Assembly: GCA_036971615.1 (NCBI GenBank)
Contig: JAYKKR010000013.1
Span: 898,072 to 962,071 of the forward strand
Direction: 5' to 3'
Source of the DNA: Amyloporia xantha
Lineage: Eukaryota > Basidiomycota > Agaricomycetes > Polyporales > Adustoporiaceae
DNA length: 64,000 bases
Numbering within the stretch: the stretch's first letter is position 1; every line of letters starts with the position of its first letter. Positions 1-11,467 of this stretch are shown here, one piece after another. The translations under genes and the position numbers were made by a program. The notes beneath the pieces are model-generated. The model had not been told where the DNA came from. It saw only the letters and a program-made list of their open reading frames with translations, and did not search any database.

Positions 1-600
1 ACTTTTAAAGTACTGAATAGTGGATTATGCTAAAGGTATTTTGACTAACTTTATAATATTTTCACCATATCGCACTCAACAATATTCTAAACCACATCCA
101 GTGGTGCTACATAATTTTGTGTCATTATTACACATTACCATGGGGGTTTTTTCCTGATGCTGGCTGTGTACCTACATCCAGTGATCGTCTTATTTTCAGC
201 TTAGTTCACTTATTGCCTTATATAAGACAAATAAGTACAATAAGACAGATTTGACATTTCCTGATGCTAACGGACCGTCATATAATCGTCTTAGTATGAC
301 CATCAGGCAAGCGCGCCCTAAGACGTTCACCACCTGGAGAATGCATGGCGAAAATCCGAAACACTTGACTTAGCACATTAAAGTAAGTGTCAATGCTTCC
401 ATTAGCTGTCCATCTGAGCCTTTCTAACAGCTGTTTCCTACAGATCTTCTATATTAGACGGAGACTTAATAATATAATACCATTATGTCAGTACCCACTG
501 CTTTGTTCATAGAAATAAACGAGTAAACTTCCGAGCCGACATAGGAACTCTGATTGATTCATATGCTGATGTGCTGCTCATTCTGACATTAGGAGCAGGT

Positions 601-637
601 CTTCCGTCTTCCGTCTTCCGTCTTCCATCTTCCGTCA
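601..637. repeat. short tandem repeat, 7-bp unit TTCCGTC
   Basis: About five head-to-tail copies of TTCCGTC, one with a C-to-A change. It is a simple microsatellite-like array. The rest of positions 1-1300 holds no gene I can support. Confidence 0.85.
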
Positions 638-1306
638 CAATCTCCATTTGACTCTACATGTCTCTCGTCTCAGCCATGGGTGTCTACTACTCCAATCCTC
701 TCGTCATTCGTAAGACTTTCAGCGTCAGCACTGATGCCGTGCCGAGTTACACAGACTGCGCGCCCAGCAAGACGCCCCGCCACTGTCAGAGTGTCACGAC
801 TTCCATCACCTGCAGGCGCCTCTCAATGCCGCCATGTGCGCGCAGATAATGTCCGGGACGCTGCAGAACAGACGAAGCGCCCTGTCCACTTTGAACAGTA
901 TGCCAGCACAGATTCTCCGACTGCGTTCCCTGTCAGCCTACCTCGCCATCGCTAAGCCCGGGACCGCTACCCAGCGCAAGAGACAGTCTTAAAAGTGAGC
1001 TCTCCGTGTTTGGACTAATTCGTACAAGACCATGGGCTAACTCACTTCGCTATTGAGATCCTCGAGGATGTGCTCCGTCCTGCCCAGCCTCACGAACGTC
1101 GCCACTCAAAAATGCGCAACCGTCCATACCGGCTGAGACTGCGCTGCACACCGGTGGACGATCCTAAGTTTGGACGAATTCGATCTCGTACTGCTCTGGG
1201 CAGCTGTTGAGCGAAGGTCAGCATCCCTCCCTCTCTTGCCCTCGTCCTTCTCCTTCCTGTGTCTCTCTCGAGTGCCCCCGTTTCCTGCTTGCCGCATATT
1301 TTCTAT

Positions 1307-2045
1307 CCGTGATTGGACTTGGAAGCAGGCAGTAGGTCATTCTCATCCGATAGCAGAGAAAGTGTTCCTAACATGGTCACAGGATATCATCGCCAAAGAT
1401 CCAAGCACACATAGGGCAGCGTTCGTTCCGATCATTCTAGGAAGTGACAAGACAACGGTCTCCGTCGCAGCGGGTTAGACAGAGTACTATCCACTCTATA
1501 TCGGCATAGGAAATACGCATAACAACGTCCGTCGGGCACATCGGAATGCAATTGCGTTACTTGGGTTTCTAGCAATACCGAAAAGTAAGTACCACGTTCA
1601 TATCAAAACTCCTCTCTGACATAGCTATACAGCGGACAGACGTTACAAGAATGATCCCAAATTCCGTAAATTCCGCCGACAGCTCTTCCACTCATCGCTA
1701 TCGAGGATTTTCATGTCTCTCAAGAAGGCAACGACGACACCTGAAGTTATTCGCTGCGCGGACGACTACTTTCATCGCGTCTTGTACGGACTGGGACCTT
1801 ATATCGCAGATGATCCTGAGCAAGTACTTCTCGTGTGGCAGGGGTGGTGTGCCTGGTATGTGTTAGGTTTATGTTCTTGGTTCTGCACTACTAATCAGAT
1901 TGGTACTTTAGATGCATCGCTATAAATAACGATCTCGATGGACCTAACGCCGAGCGCCGCTCCCGTACACATACAGACATACTGGTTGAAGAACAGCAAC
2001 TAGGAGACCTGTGGGAAGAGTATAGCATTGTCGGCGACATTGTGG
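1307..2045 (+). pseudogene. Plavaka-type transposase relic (internal part)
   Basis: This matches, from memory, the central part of agaricomycete Plavaka (KDZ-related) DNA transposases. Recognisable blocks in order are an ILGSDKTTVSVA block near 1431-1473, then YYPLYIGIGNTHNNVRRAHR near 1483-1542, then NDPKFRKFRRQLFHSSLSR near 1650-1706, then GLGPYIADDPEQVLL near 1789-1833, and a block ending EEYSIVGDIV at about 2042. These blocks use different frames or are separated by intron-like gaps with gt/ag borders, for example after 1583. A TAG stop interrupts the segment at about 1475-1477. The start and end of the transposase are not visible and I found no terminal inverted repeats, so this is a dead fragment. 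The transposase would normally cut and paste the element; this copy cannot. Family assignment is fairly secure, exact borders are not. Confidence 0.7.
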
Positions 2046-2477
2046 TAAGTTTTCACTCTCGGGTCATGATTTGTTTCCTGTTCTTTTTCTGTTCTGTCTT
2101 CTCTTGATTCTTCGTACCGCTGGCATGCTATCACACGAGTATTTGACCTCAAGGACGATCTAGATCTCAGCACTTCACACGCCTACCTTCGCCGGCCCCC
2201 TACCACACTCGCAACTTGAGCAGCGCTACATCAGAGTCACCAGTGGCTTCCAGATTTCAATTACTTCTGTACTTCTCCTGTCGCCGATATCTTTCTCCTC
2301 CATCAACGTCTCCACTTATTTGCGACATCACCCGATTACTGCGATCCCCGAATAGTGGTCGTCCAAGACGAAGATTTTTCGAGCTCGTTTGTTCCTCTGG
2401 GTGGTCCCGTGCTCGAAGAATAGGATGAACGTCGTTGCAGGGAGAGTGAGAAAAGGGAGCGGAAGAGAATCAGATGG

Positions 2478-3082
2478 TTGCAGCGCGAGGAGCGGCTCAG
2501 GGCTTGTCAGCAGATATGGGAGACATTTGAGGTGTCGAGGGAGGGCAACAATGCGAAGGTGGCGAGGAGGAAGGGGGAGGAGGAGGCAAGACGAAAGCGG
2601 AGGATGGAGCAGGAGGCAAAGGAGCGAGAGAAGGAACGGGAGGCGAAAGAACGAGAGCTGGAGTTGCTGCGCCATACCCGACAGCTCCGGATCAGCGCTC
2701 TGACTCGACGTCCCCACTATACTACAGTGCCCTTCCTTCCGAGCGACAGTCAAAGCGCCAGTTTCCTGCTCGTGCGGTCGAGGTCCATCCACTTCAGTAT
2801 TCCATCATCCCCATGAACCCCAGTCGCTCGCCGTCCCCCTCCTACGGCATTTCACCCCCTTCAACGCCAGATGGACATACACTCACCATACCCAGGATAC
2901 AGCACGAGCTGTCCCTCCAACATCTGCGGAGTCTCAACCGGATGGTCTATTTTGCTGACGTCGTCGTGAGCATGCAAGATCCTCTCTTTCCCAAGGATGG
3001 CAGACTCAGCTCTAGGGCAGTGGCAAGGCTCAGTCCAGCGCATAGGGATCTATTCGCGAGCTTGCTCGAGCCTGTTGATTGA
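2478..3082 (+). pseudogene. hypothetical coiled-coil protein, frameshifted
   Basis: The first half is a highly charged stretch (2478-2690) rich in Arg, Glu and Lys, with a run of the type EREKEREAKERELELL that predicts a long coiled coil. The second half continues in another frame (about 2700-3082) with a Ser/Pro-rich segment, SRSPSPSYGISPPSTP, and an ordinary globular-looking tail ending at TGA 3082. The two frames overlap around 2690-2710, which fits a small indel rather than an intron. There is no ATG at the left end, so the 5' part is missing or lies in an earlier exon. I do not recognise the family. It follows the transposase relic on the same strand. Confidence 0.3.
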
Positions 3083-3551
3083 GCGAACGGCGAGCGCCCG
3101 ATTGCCAAGGGGAAGGCTCGAGAAGGGTCGCATAACAAGCAGACCAGTGTACAGCAGAGTAAGACAAGGAAGTCGTGCATAAATTAATCACTGGCGTCCG
3201 CTTCACCGTGAACGTCGCTCAGCGCATCTGCAGTCTCTTTGTTAGTGTCCACTATCACCCGCTCTGATTTTTGGTTCTCATTTGGCAGCTGCTCGTCGCG
3301 CTCAACCACATTGACGGCTCTCACCACGCCCTTGCCCTCCCTCTGTCGCTTGAATCGCCTTCCCACTCGCATTCGTCCCTAGCCTGTGTCCCGTCATTGC
3401 CGGCGTCCTTCGCACCATTCACTGGCATGCAGCCAGCCTCCTTCTACGCCTGTCCCGCCATGTGATAATCCGCTGCCTCCATCTTCTACCTTCCCTGTTT
3501 GTTCACAGAAGAAGTTATGTCCCTTCGACATTATCCGTGTCGTCTACGTAC

Positions 3552-3878
3552 ATGAGGGGATTTCTCATTGAGAACGTCGTCGACGGAGGGTCAGGTGGAG
3601 ATTCGGCGCGTAAGCCGCTCGGCGTCGACTTTGATGGACATGGCAGCTCAGTTCCGAAGAGCGTACGTGAAAGCGACAGAGCGACACTATTCAGCATGGA
3701 AACAGACTCGTACTCTCGGTCCAGATCTGGTTCGCGCAGCCGCCGGGGCTCCCGCTCCCCTTCTAGGTTGCTTTGGCGGTCCCGCCGTACTGCCGTTTCG
3801 ACCCTGCCTTCTAGGCGGCGTGGTAAGCCGATGTATCTTTACGATTTGAACATGGCAAACAACTGTCTACATGGGTAA
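3552..3878 (+). CDS. short Arg/Ser-rich open frame, hypothetical
   Basis: An ATG-started frame of 108 codons whose middle carries an RS-type run (SRSRSGSRSRRGSRSPSR). RS runs occur in splicing-related and disordered proteins but are also an easy product of GC-rich sequence, so the run proves little. The next gene, on the opposite strand, also ends in an RS-rich tail. No domain is visible. It could be noncoding. Confidence 0.15.
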   Translation: MRGFLIENVVDGGSGGDSARKPLGVDFDGHGSSVPKSVRESDRATLFSMETDSYSRSRSGSRSRRGSRSPSRLLWRSRRTAVSTLPSRRRGKPMYLYDLNMANNCLHG

Positions 3879-4030
3879 GGGGCTCGTGTGTTTACATCTG
3901 GACAAAGCCCTGTATTACGAGTGTCAAAGTTGATGTATAGTAAGATGTCCATAAAGCGTGAGGCCCTGGTCCAAGTGAGAGTGGTGTAATGCCTCTCGGC
4001 GGCGCAGCGTGTCAACTCCAACACTCCCCC

Positions 4031-5526
4031 TTAAGCTAGCCGTGGTCGAATAGGACTCTGTCGACGTGGTGATCGCGAACGACGTCGATTCCAGGAGCCG
4101 TAACGACTAGAGCGTTGAGGAGCGTCACGATGTGGGGACCAGTGATGGTCAGCTCTTGAAGGAGACCGACCTCGACGTCCAAAAGGAAAGGAGTGACGCG
4201 CTCGCTGAGCCCTCTCAGGTCGGTTCACCATCTCATTCCGATTTCTCGTGGGAGAAGGACGTCGGAAGGCTGAGACAGGATTGCGAGGAGTAAGGCTTCG
4301 GCCTCGCTGTTCAATTGTTGGTCTCGCGGGAGGATCCAACGCGGGCGGTGGGAGCGAGAGCAGTTCCGTTGCAGGGACCGACGTAAGATCATCAACCTTG
4401 GCAAGCTCCGCATTGGGGACCACTGCCATTCCGTTAGCAAAGACGAAAGCAGGAGGCAAAGAGAGGAGCAAAGGGGAAGGCCCTAAATCAATTCACTCAC
4501 TGTTATGCCAGTCCTCGTTGGGTGGTTCCCAATCAGAAGGCACATCCTCCTCGTACAGTTCTTCCATCTCTTTTTTCTTCCGCTCTGCTCGACGTAGGGC
4601 CTTGGACGATTTCAGGTAATTCGGGAGTACGTGGTGATCTCCTTCATCGTAGTATTCCCTTGACAGTCGTTCATCCAAAAGCCGTGGAGGGACGACACGC
4701 GCATGTCGAGGGGGCAAGGACTCATTGATGATGAACCAAACCGGGACACCGGTGAATACAAGACGCTTCAGGGTTTCGTTATCGGGTTCTGGCAGCCAGC
4801 ACCCCACAGCAGGGTTGACGGAAAGTGGCTGCGCTAGGTGCCCCGAGTGATAGGCCCCCCAGACGTGCTGGAACCACGAAAAGGCGCGTAGTTCCACTAT
4901 GAAACGCTGCAGCTGAGCTACGTTCTGACGGTGTTGCAGGAGGGACAGCGTCAGACAGCCCTCGTTCTTCAATCTCTCTACGTCTCGAGGCCTAGTGTCG
5001 ATGAAGATTTTCTCGGCCGGTCGTATGGCGGCTACTGACGCGGCTTGTCGTTCCCCTCGAGAAGAGTGATTAAAGCGTCCCAGAACGAACGCTCCGGACT
5101 CCCCTTGTGATTTGACCAATTGCCGGTACGAAAGGTGGCAGGCGTGCCCTTGTCGTTCTCTGGCTCAAGGGTGACGTAGGCAGGGTCGAGGAGGCCTTCG
5201 CTCGAGAGGCGTTCGTAGGCGTAGGCTCGATGCGGTGCTTTCCCGTCGAACCATCCGGGCTGGAAGGTCCATTCGTGGGGACCTTGCCGTCCGTCCGCGA
5301 AAGTCTGAGGATTTTCTCCAGCGCGCGGCGGGACAGGAGGAATATAATCTGCATTCGGCGAGACGGCATAGCATCCTTCCGAGAGGGCGAAATAAGAGCG
5401 CGTAACACAATGTCCTCGGTAAAGTCGCCAAGTACTGTCCCGTACGGACAGACGAGATGGCAAGGTGCTGACAATGTCGGTAGGGAACGTCGTCACCGTG
5501 TTGTAAGCTTGAGCAGAACGCTTCAT
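4031..5526 (-). pseudogene. conserved agaricomycete hypothetical protein, probably frameshifted
   Basis: The gene starts at ATG 5526 and its first block runs to about 5040. It contains FRTGNWSNHKGSPERSFWDAL, wording I recall from a multicopy agaricomycete family of unknown function. The second block, about 5035-4501, is in another frame and contains HRQNVAQLQRFIVELRAF and VGCWLPEPDNETL. No good splice pair joins these blocks without deleting conserved residues, so a +1 shift near 5035 is the simpler reading. The second and third blocks are joined by a clean intron, 4423-4500 (GTGAGT..GGCAG), that keeps frame. The carboxy end is Arg/Ser-rich (RRRSRSPRRQSP) and stops at 4031. Role unknown. Confidence 0.55.
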
Positions 5527-5789
5527 TTCGGTGATGGAGGCACGGTCCGGCTGTCAGACACGAACCAAGAAGGAGATAGAGTGAAATGGACGCGAGTCGT
5601 GAGGAGAGAAGTAAAGTAAGGAGGTGAAGCGCTAGCGGAATGCGCGGACTGTCACGTGAGCGTAACCTACCCATAGGCGGATTCAGTACCTGTTTCTATA
5701 GCCCCTACTCACATCAGCTGTGGAAGATTACAAACAAGTCGAACACAGTGCTGTACATTGCGTTAGTAGTCTCTCGCGCTACGCAGAAA

Positions 5790-7626
5790 CCGGAGTTTGA
5801 CACCGAGACCCATGCGGCTAGCGCTGCGGCAGGCATCTTCAGGTCGGCGGGCTCACCGCCACAGTATCTCGAAGAGTGCGAATCAGACGAAATGGTCTCT
5901 GCCCTGAGCATCGATGGAGATTTCGAAGACCCAATTGAGATTGACGAGACGTTCACCCAAAGAAGCCGCTTCCTTGGAACAGTCAAGATCGTCGTCGAGT
6001 CGACCACCTTTTGGTGAGTTCTCCCTCCTCCAGGCCTGTGGGAGCACTGCCTGGACGCACTTTTCTTCTCCTACTTCTCGTGAACGAAGGGCGCACAAAG
6101 AGGTTCTATGCTATGCCTCGTCTTTCTTCCAGGCCGTACTCAGCGGTGAGTGGGCAGAGACTGGCAGACCGCAGTCTATGTCCTCCGTCATTGCTATTTC
6201 TCTGATCTCAGCTGCCATCCGTACCAGGAGGTCGCTCCAAGGTGGAAGACTCCAGAGATGACTTTTGCACCAGTTGACCCGGACCTGGATACCAATGAGG
6301 TCGATTTGGATGTCGATCAGGACTTAGACGAGCGAGGGTCAGACGAGGAGGCAATTGATAAAGCCAAAGCCAGGGAAAGCGGTCTACATAAATCGGGAGC
6401 AGTTCTGCATCTCCTTCTACTAGTACAATGATGCTGAGCGAGAAGGGGAAGCAGAAGCCTTCTGAGCTGAAAGGTCTACGTCGTACGAAGGCGAAAAGTT
6501 CGGATGCGATCATCATTCTAAAGGAGAGAAGGTATGCAGCCTGTCCGTATTTTGGCACCTGAAGCTTCACGTATCCTGCAGGCGAACACGTTTCACGACT
6601 CCCTCAAATTCGTTTACCCACAGTAAGTCTGTGTTTGACCCTGTGGACCGCATGCACAAACCTATTAACCTTTCTACCAGTCTCGTCTGCACTATTACCT
6701 GGAACAATGTTGAGGGACTCATGAACATCGCGCATAAGTCGCACGTGGCTGCGCTCGAACGCGAGTGCCTCACGTTTTTACTGATGCACGCGGCCGGACG
6801 CCCACCCAAGGCCATGCGCATCGCCGAGCTCTTTGGTGAGGAAGAGCTCTACTGCGAGTCAAGCCGCTTCGTTCTCGACAACCCTGGTGGCTGGAGCAAG
6901 GAGGAACTCAGCACACTTAGTCAGGAGACACTGTTGAAGCTTGAGAAACGGTGGGAGTCATATGCCTCTGGTGCGTGCGTAAGAAATTGAAGTAATGCCT
7001 TGTGAAATTTGCCGCAGGCGGACATGGTTCTTGGAGCGCGTGCTGAAGCTTGGATTGATCCAAGTTGCGAAGGAGTATCGATGTGTTTCAGCCTTACCCG
7101 CCGGCGGGGAACTCCTTCATATTTACTCTCTGTAGTGCGCAACGTGCCCTGATCCAGCTAATTGTGCCCGCCTCCTCGAGGAGAAATGGAGACAGGCGCA
7201 TTATGCAATGTTTCGCTTCTGCAAGTGTCAGAGATCGATGTATGTTTTCTTGGCCTGGTCCTGATCTCTCCGTGCACAGGTCCTTGCCAGCCATCGATGG
7301 TCTTCCGCTATTTATAGACATTAGAGTGCGTGAGTCCCCCGCTCTCCCTTATACACCTCAGCTGTCAGACTACGGCTAAAGCATTTATCGCAACACGTGA
7401 GTAATATCGGTTCTCTTTGAAATACTTACCGATGCTATATAACATGGCAGTTTTTGATCGTATGTTTTCTCTGGGTGTGCGAGGCAGTGGAACAGACATT
7501 GCACGCGTTGCAACCGCTGCTGGCGCCTCGACCGGACCACGACGCCATTTCTTGTTCAGCACATTGAAGGGCGAGCAGGCTACTCGTGGCAAACGGTCTG
7601 TCTTAGAGGATATTCACTATAGCTAG
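5790..7626 (+). pseudogene. BTB/POZ-domain protein, frameshifted copy
   Basis: This belongs to the expanded BTB/POZ family of Agaricomycetes, presumed protein-interaction adaptors. The BTB start (VKIVVESTTFW) joins AHKEVLCYASSFFQAVLSG across a clean intron at 6015-6089. The middle acidic and Ser-rich linker is broken into at least three frames between 6190 and 6420. Coding resumes with SSDAIIILKERR, then introns near 6531-6581, 6621-6680, 6950-7010 and 7091-7135 join TFHDSLKFVYP, TITWNNVEGLMNIAHKS, ETLLKLEKR, RTWFLERVLKLGLI and CPDPANCARLLEEKWRQ. The tail FDRMFSLGVRGSG runs to a stop at 7626. Splice sites are preserved while the linker is shifted, so this is a recently decayed genomic copy and not a retrocopy. 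The true start is uncertain; an in-frame ATG lies at 5892. Confidence 0.7.
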
Positions 7627-7848
7627 CCCGGGTCTCATGAAGTATAGATGGATCCTACTCCGAATACGTATAATAATTAGCCAGTGTGAGATGAATACAT
7701 ATTCATAAGAACTGGGCATATTTAAGACATTATATGAGCGTGCAAATGAGTCTGACAATACAAGTTGGTGGCAAAGGGGGCGGGGATATCCAACATGCGA
7801 ATCCAACGCAACCACAGAAACCGAACGAAATAGAGGTGCTGGGTGCTA

Positions 7849-8663
7849 TCAGCTAATTGGAGGCGGATGCTCGAATACGAGGGGCGCGTTTTCTACGAGC
7901 CACTCCATGCAGCGCGTGGTGCCAGCCATGTCGCCGATATCGTTCATGAAGTTATCGAGATCGCATTAGTGTAGCTATGAGCGTTTTCATGTCAATACGT
8001 AAAGCAGATTCGCAACAAGAACACATACCCCCAAATACTACTCCGAGGTTTCTGGCGTTCATGCGATTCACGTCGCTGTGCTGGCTCACCCTGAACGGAT
8101 TACGTTGTCAGACACTGCAGTCTTGGAGATGCTGGAGAACGCACCTGTGCAGATATAACATCAACGCACGAGTCGTGTAGTAGTGTTTCTTCGGTAGCTC
8201 AGTCAGTCTCAGATAACGCCTTGTGTTTTGCAGCAGGATCACGAATGCCAGCAGCGCCAGTGAATTTCGCATCCAATGCATACGTCAGGAGGGGATCGGG
8301 CAATGCCCTGAGATACGACTTCAGGACAGAAGTTACGTTGCAAATACCGTTGAACCGGTCGGTGTCTCGAAGATCGAACGTACGATAGTCGCCGCGTTCG
8401 AACAGCTGGGTGATCGTCTTGACTTGACTCGAGCCTCCAGTCTTCCGATATATGCCTTCGCAGTCTAGAGCTACGCAGAGAAATGCGATGAGTACTAATA
8501 CCATGCAAGTGATAGAGACATACCAAGCGCATCCACGGCTTCTAAACATTTTTCGACAATGATAGGGACAAGGCGCGGCTCGCCTTCGGCCTTCGGCCTC
8601 CGCGCGTACTTGCTCGACTAAATCGCGCCCAAACATAGAAGGGGCTACAGGAACCATAGTCAA
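7849..8663 (-). pseudogene. RhoGAP domain, 5'-truncated and frameshifted
   Basis: Rho GTPase-activating domain, which normally speeds GTP hydrolysis by Rho-family GTPases. Blocks in order are SMFGRDLVEQVRAEAEG, PRLVPIIVEKCLEAVDAL, a 59-nt intron at about 8468-8526, then CEGIYRKTGGSSQV with the arginine-finger region, FNGICNVTSVLKSYLRALPD, YYTTRALMLYLHR, MNARNLGVVFG, TLMRSR and MEWLVENAPLVF, with a stop at 7849. These are the hallmark RhoGAP motifs in the right order. Two breaks are visible. One is a 7-bp tandem duplication around 8584-8600 that shifts frame, and the other is a shift near 8195-8205. Nothing upstream of 8663 resembles the F-BAR or other amino-terminal domains of such proteins, so only the catalytic end is present. 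Confidence 0.75.
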
Positions 8664-9811
8664 AATTTATGTCGTGGGACAGCGTACGAAGTGGCGCGAA
8701 AGCTTGGGCAGTTTCTTCACGACTGGGCATCTGCTGTGAGCACGAGGTTTGGACATGATGGACAAATCGTATATGCACAGCGACACTGCGATCTGCACCA
8801 ATACATTAACGAGCATATTCATCTATACAAGCACAGAATTTCTCACTTGTACAGCGCAGCTGAGAGCCCCACATCTTATCGCCGCAGTGGTCGCGTCGTG
8901 CTACACGTAAAACACTGATCTGCTGGAAGACGGGCTCTTTGCGCCCTTGGATCTGGCGGTATCAGGTGAACATGTCCTAGCATACTGACCCATCTCAGGC
9001 GAATAAAGTCCACGTACTTCGGATCCTGCAGAAGCATCACACCTGTTTAGATTCACAACATCCCTGTTTGAACATTCCCCGATGTGCACTTTGCCTTGTG
9101 GGCTGTCGCGGGGTAGAAATTTACTCGTCGTACGAAGCAACCGATAGACATCTTTTGTCTGTGAGTGTTAATACTCTACAGAAAGCAGATTATCGAAATA
9201 TCTCATACCTGTTCTGATACAGCGACTCGACTTGGAGGGCTTATCGAATCAGAAGTTGGATTGCTTTGTATTAACGACGTTCGAGGCTTTCAATGAAAAT
9301 TAATTCCCCGGTGAAAGACCACTTTTACTTGAAATTACTGACGCTAGGAATTTGATCGAGATGTGAAGTGGCATCCGTTGAATGGTTGAAGTAGATATGC
9401 TTGGTGGTATGAGGCGAACAAGGTCCGCCATATAGCACGCTGATCTCCTATGGAATGTCGCTGGCACAGGAGGTGTACACATCATCTTGAGAGCTCAGCC
9501 ATGCCACTGAAAGAAGACACTAGCCTACGAAGAGCACGTGCAAGTTGAATATAGGCGGCCAGTGGGCGGCGACACCGAAGATGGGAGCAGTAGTGCATTT
9601 AATGAGATTGCAGTGCCAGGACATGGATAGTCAAAGTGAAGAAATGTCGTGTTGACGCTGTGCGGAGGAGCTGTCGTCGGTGACCAGCTTTGGAACTAGA
9701 ACGGTACCAAACGGGACGGAGGGTCCACTCAGCCAGGCGCAACAGCATCCCTCTCCGAGTCAGACACCATGGTAGGACTCAAACATCCCAGCCTGAAATT
9801 CTTGATGCATT

Positions 9812-9930
9812 CCACGGGACTGACTTCTCGGTAAGAGGCAATACGCCCATGATCGTCTGGAAATACTTGGTGAACTTATCTGTGCGAATAAAGATCGGGG
9901 GCGTCTTGTTCGTACGATACGGGAACAGTG
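9812..9930 (-). pseudogene. V-ATPase subunit a, second fragment (downstream piece)
   Basis: The translation contains RTNKTPPIFIRTDKFTKYFQ, followed in a shifted frame by IASYREVSP. This matches, from memory, the segment of V0 subunit a that directly follows the part encoded at 11468-12776. It lies on the same strand, but an eIF2B-delta copy separates the two pieces. The first membrane segment expected just after this point is not recognisable. Confidence 0.6.
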
Positions 9931-9973
9931 GGACCACAACATGATGCAATAAGATACGGACTCATGGAAATGG

Positions 9974-11335
9974 TCACAGAAACCTATCTAGCGCGAGAGG
10001 TATGGAATTGATGGAGTTGGGTGGAATAACGCCGACCTCGGTTACCACCACTGGCACGGTCATACACGAGGGCGGCGTTAAGTCGTAGAGAGGATTGAGA
10101 GTCTCGAGGTTCCGTTGATTCTTGAGTCTTAACAATTCCCGGGGTATCGTCAGGGGAATGAAGAAAACAAGTCCCCAATCGGAGCTAGCTCGTTCTTGGT
10201 AAAGCTGCACGTCTTCAGAAAATGTCCCGCAACACACGACTACCGGGGCTGAATGCCGTCTTATCATCATTGCGACCAAAGCAGTTCCTGCCCGAGAGAA
10301 CACAGCCCCGTTGAGGTGTATTGAATGCGCTCCAACGAGATTTGTCGATACTTCGGTAATGACTGAATCCAGGGTTGGCAGGGGTAGATATGTACATTGG
10401 ATACCGGGGAGGAAACGGTGGACAATAATCGTATGCCTTCAAGCATGGGCCTCGAGTCCACGACAATTACCGAGAAATTTCGCCCTTCCTCAAGCGCACC
10501 GAACAAGGCCTTCTCAACCACTGATGATCTTGCATGGGTGAGTATCACATCGCCGTCTTTGATCTGATTCTCCGCGGTATCTTAGATGACTTGGTCTGCC
10601 ACGATAACCCGATCGCGAACGTCATGATCGGTCTTATTCTAGAGAGCATCCTTCGCGTCCTGTTCTGGCAGATCAATGTCCGACCAACTGATTTCACAAC
10701 TTCAGCTGCCGGATGGAATTGCCCGTTGTCACAGACATAGACCGAGCCGCAGCTAAATGGCTAATCTGCGGTGACAAATGTGTCATTAGATGGCAGGAAC
10801 GCGTGTTGTTTGGGGGTGTGGAGTGAGTAGTCTTGTACAACGGTTTTGAATGCAGTCAATGTGACTATGTGGATTTGCACCTGTAATCTTGAACTCGGAG
10901 ACCTGGAGCGCGATTGTCGGATGAATCTCGCCCTTGGCTATACTGACAGGTTTTGGAAGACCAAAATGAGCGAATATACGCAGGCCGCGCGTCTTGTTTG
11001 CGGATGCGTCTGCAGTTGCAATGGGCACTGCTTTCGTATCTTTCGTAGTCCTAGCTGTCGACGGGGTCGTGACTCGAGCGGGTATAGCTTCTGCTGCCCG
11101 GCTTGCTCTCCGCGTAGCGGGAGTGTTTGAGGATGACGAAGTTGGTCCCTGCTTCCCATTCACTTGCTTGTCATTGATCCCGTTTGGTGCAGCGGGTACT
11201 TTAGCAGCTTTCGCCGCCCGTTGTCGCTGTTGCAGTTGGCGCCATGGTCATCTGTTTCTGAGATTTCTGCGGTGCGTGAGAGTGTTCCTCATTCTGGGGT
11301 TGGACCTGAGTGTCCAGAGTGGCTGCAGGAGCCAT
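9974..11335 (-). pseudogene. eIF2B delta subunit, near full-length intronless copy
   Basis: The delta subunit belongs to the guanine-nucleotide exchange factor for eIF2. From ATG 11335 there is an Ala/Pro/Thr-rich amino end, then TRGLRIFAHFGLPKP, TLTAFKTVVQDYS, HLMTHLSPQISHLAAARS, SDIDLPEQDAKDAL, DRVIVADQVI, DGDVILTHARSSVVEKALF, FSVIVVDSRPMLEG, GAVFSRAGTALVAMM and LNPLYDLTPPSCM, with a stop at 9974. The span of 1362 nt fits about 450 codons with no room for introns, while neighbouring copies keep theirs. In-frame stops (TAG and TAA within the DAKDAL to ADQVI block) and several frameshifts show it is dead. An intronless full-length copy suggests retroposition, but I see no poly(A) tract. Confidence 0.75.
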
Positions 11336-11467
11336 GGCTGGCAGTAGATGACAAAACCGAGCAGCGTGTGTTGGGGCAGAACAGCTGCTCTCAGCACGTG
11401 GAGGACGGGGGGAGGGGGCCTGATGCCTCTAGACAAATCGAGGCTATCAGTGCATGAACGAGGCTAG

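Noticed and set aside
2328..2792. 154-codon minus-strand frame, Leu/Pro-rich
   Set aside because: It is the antisense of the charged coiled-coil coding stretch at 2478-2690. Its Leu-rich composition is a by-product.
5032..5119. An intron joining the first two blocks of the 4.0-5.5 kb gene
   Set aside because: A frame-keeping GT..AG pair exists, but it would remove SPERSFWDAL, which I believe is conserved in the family. A small frameshift is the better explanation.
8190..8206. Sequence like a tRNA A box (GGTAGCTCAGT)
   Set aside because: No matching B box or cloverleaf at the right distance. It falls in the RhoGAP copy on the other strand.
8480..8530. Apparent transmembrane helix within the RhoGAP frame
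   Set aside because: The hydrophobic stretch is the translation of a 59-nt intron with good GTATGT and CGTAG borders. Removing it restores the RhoGAP sequence.
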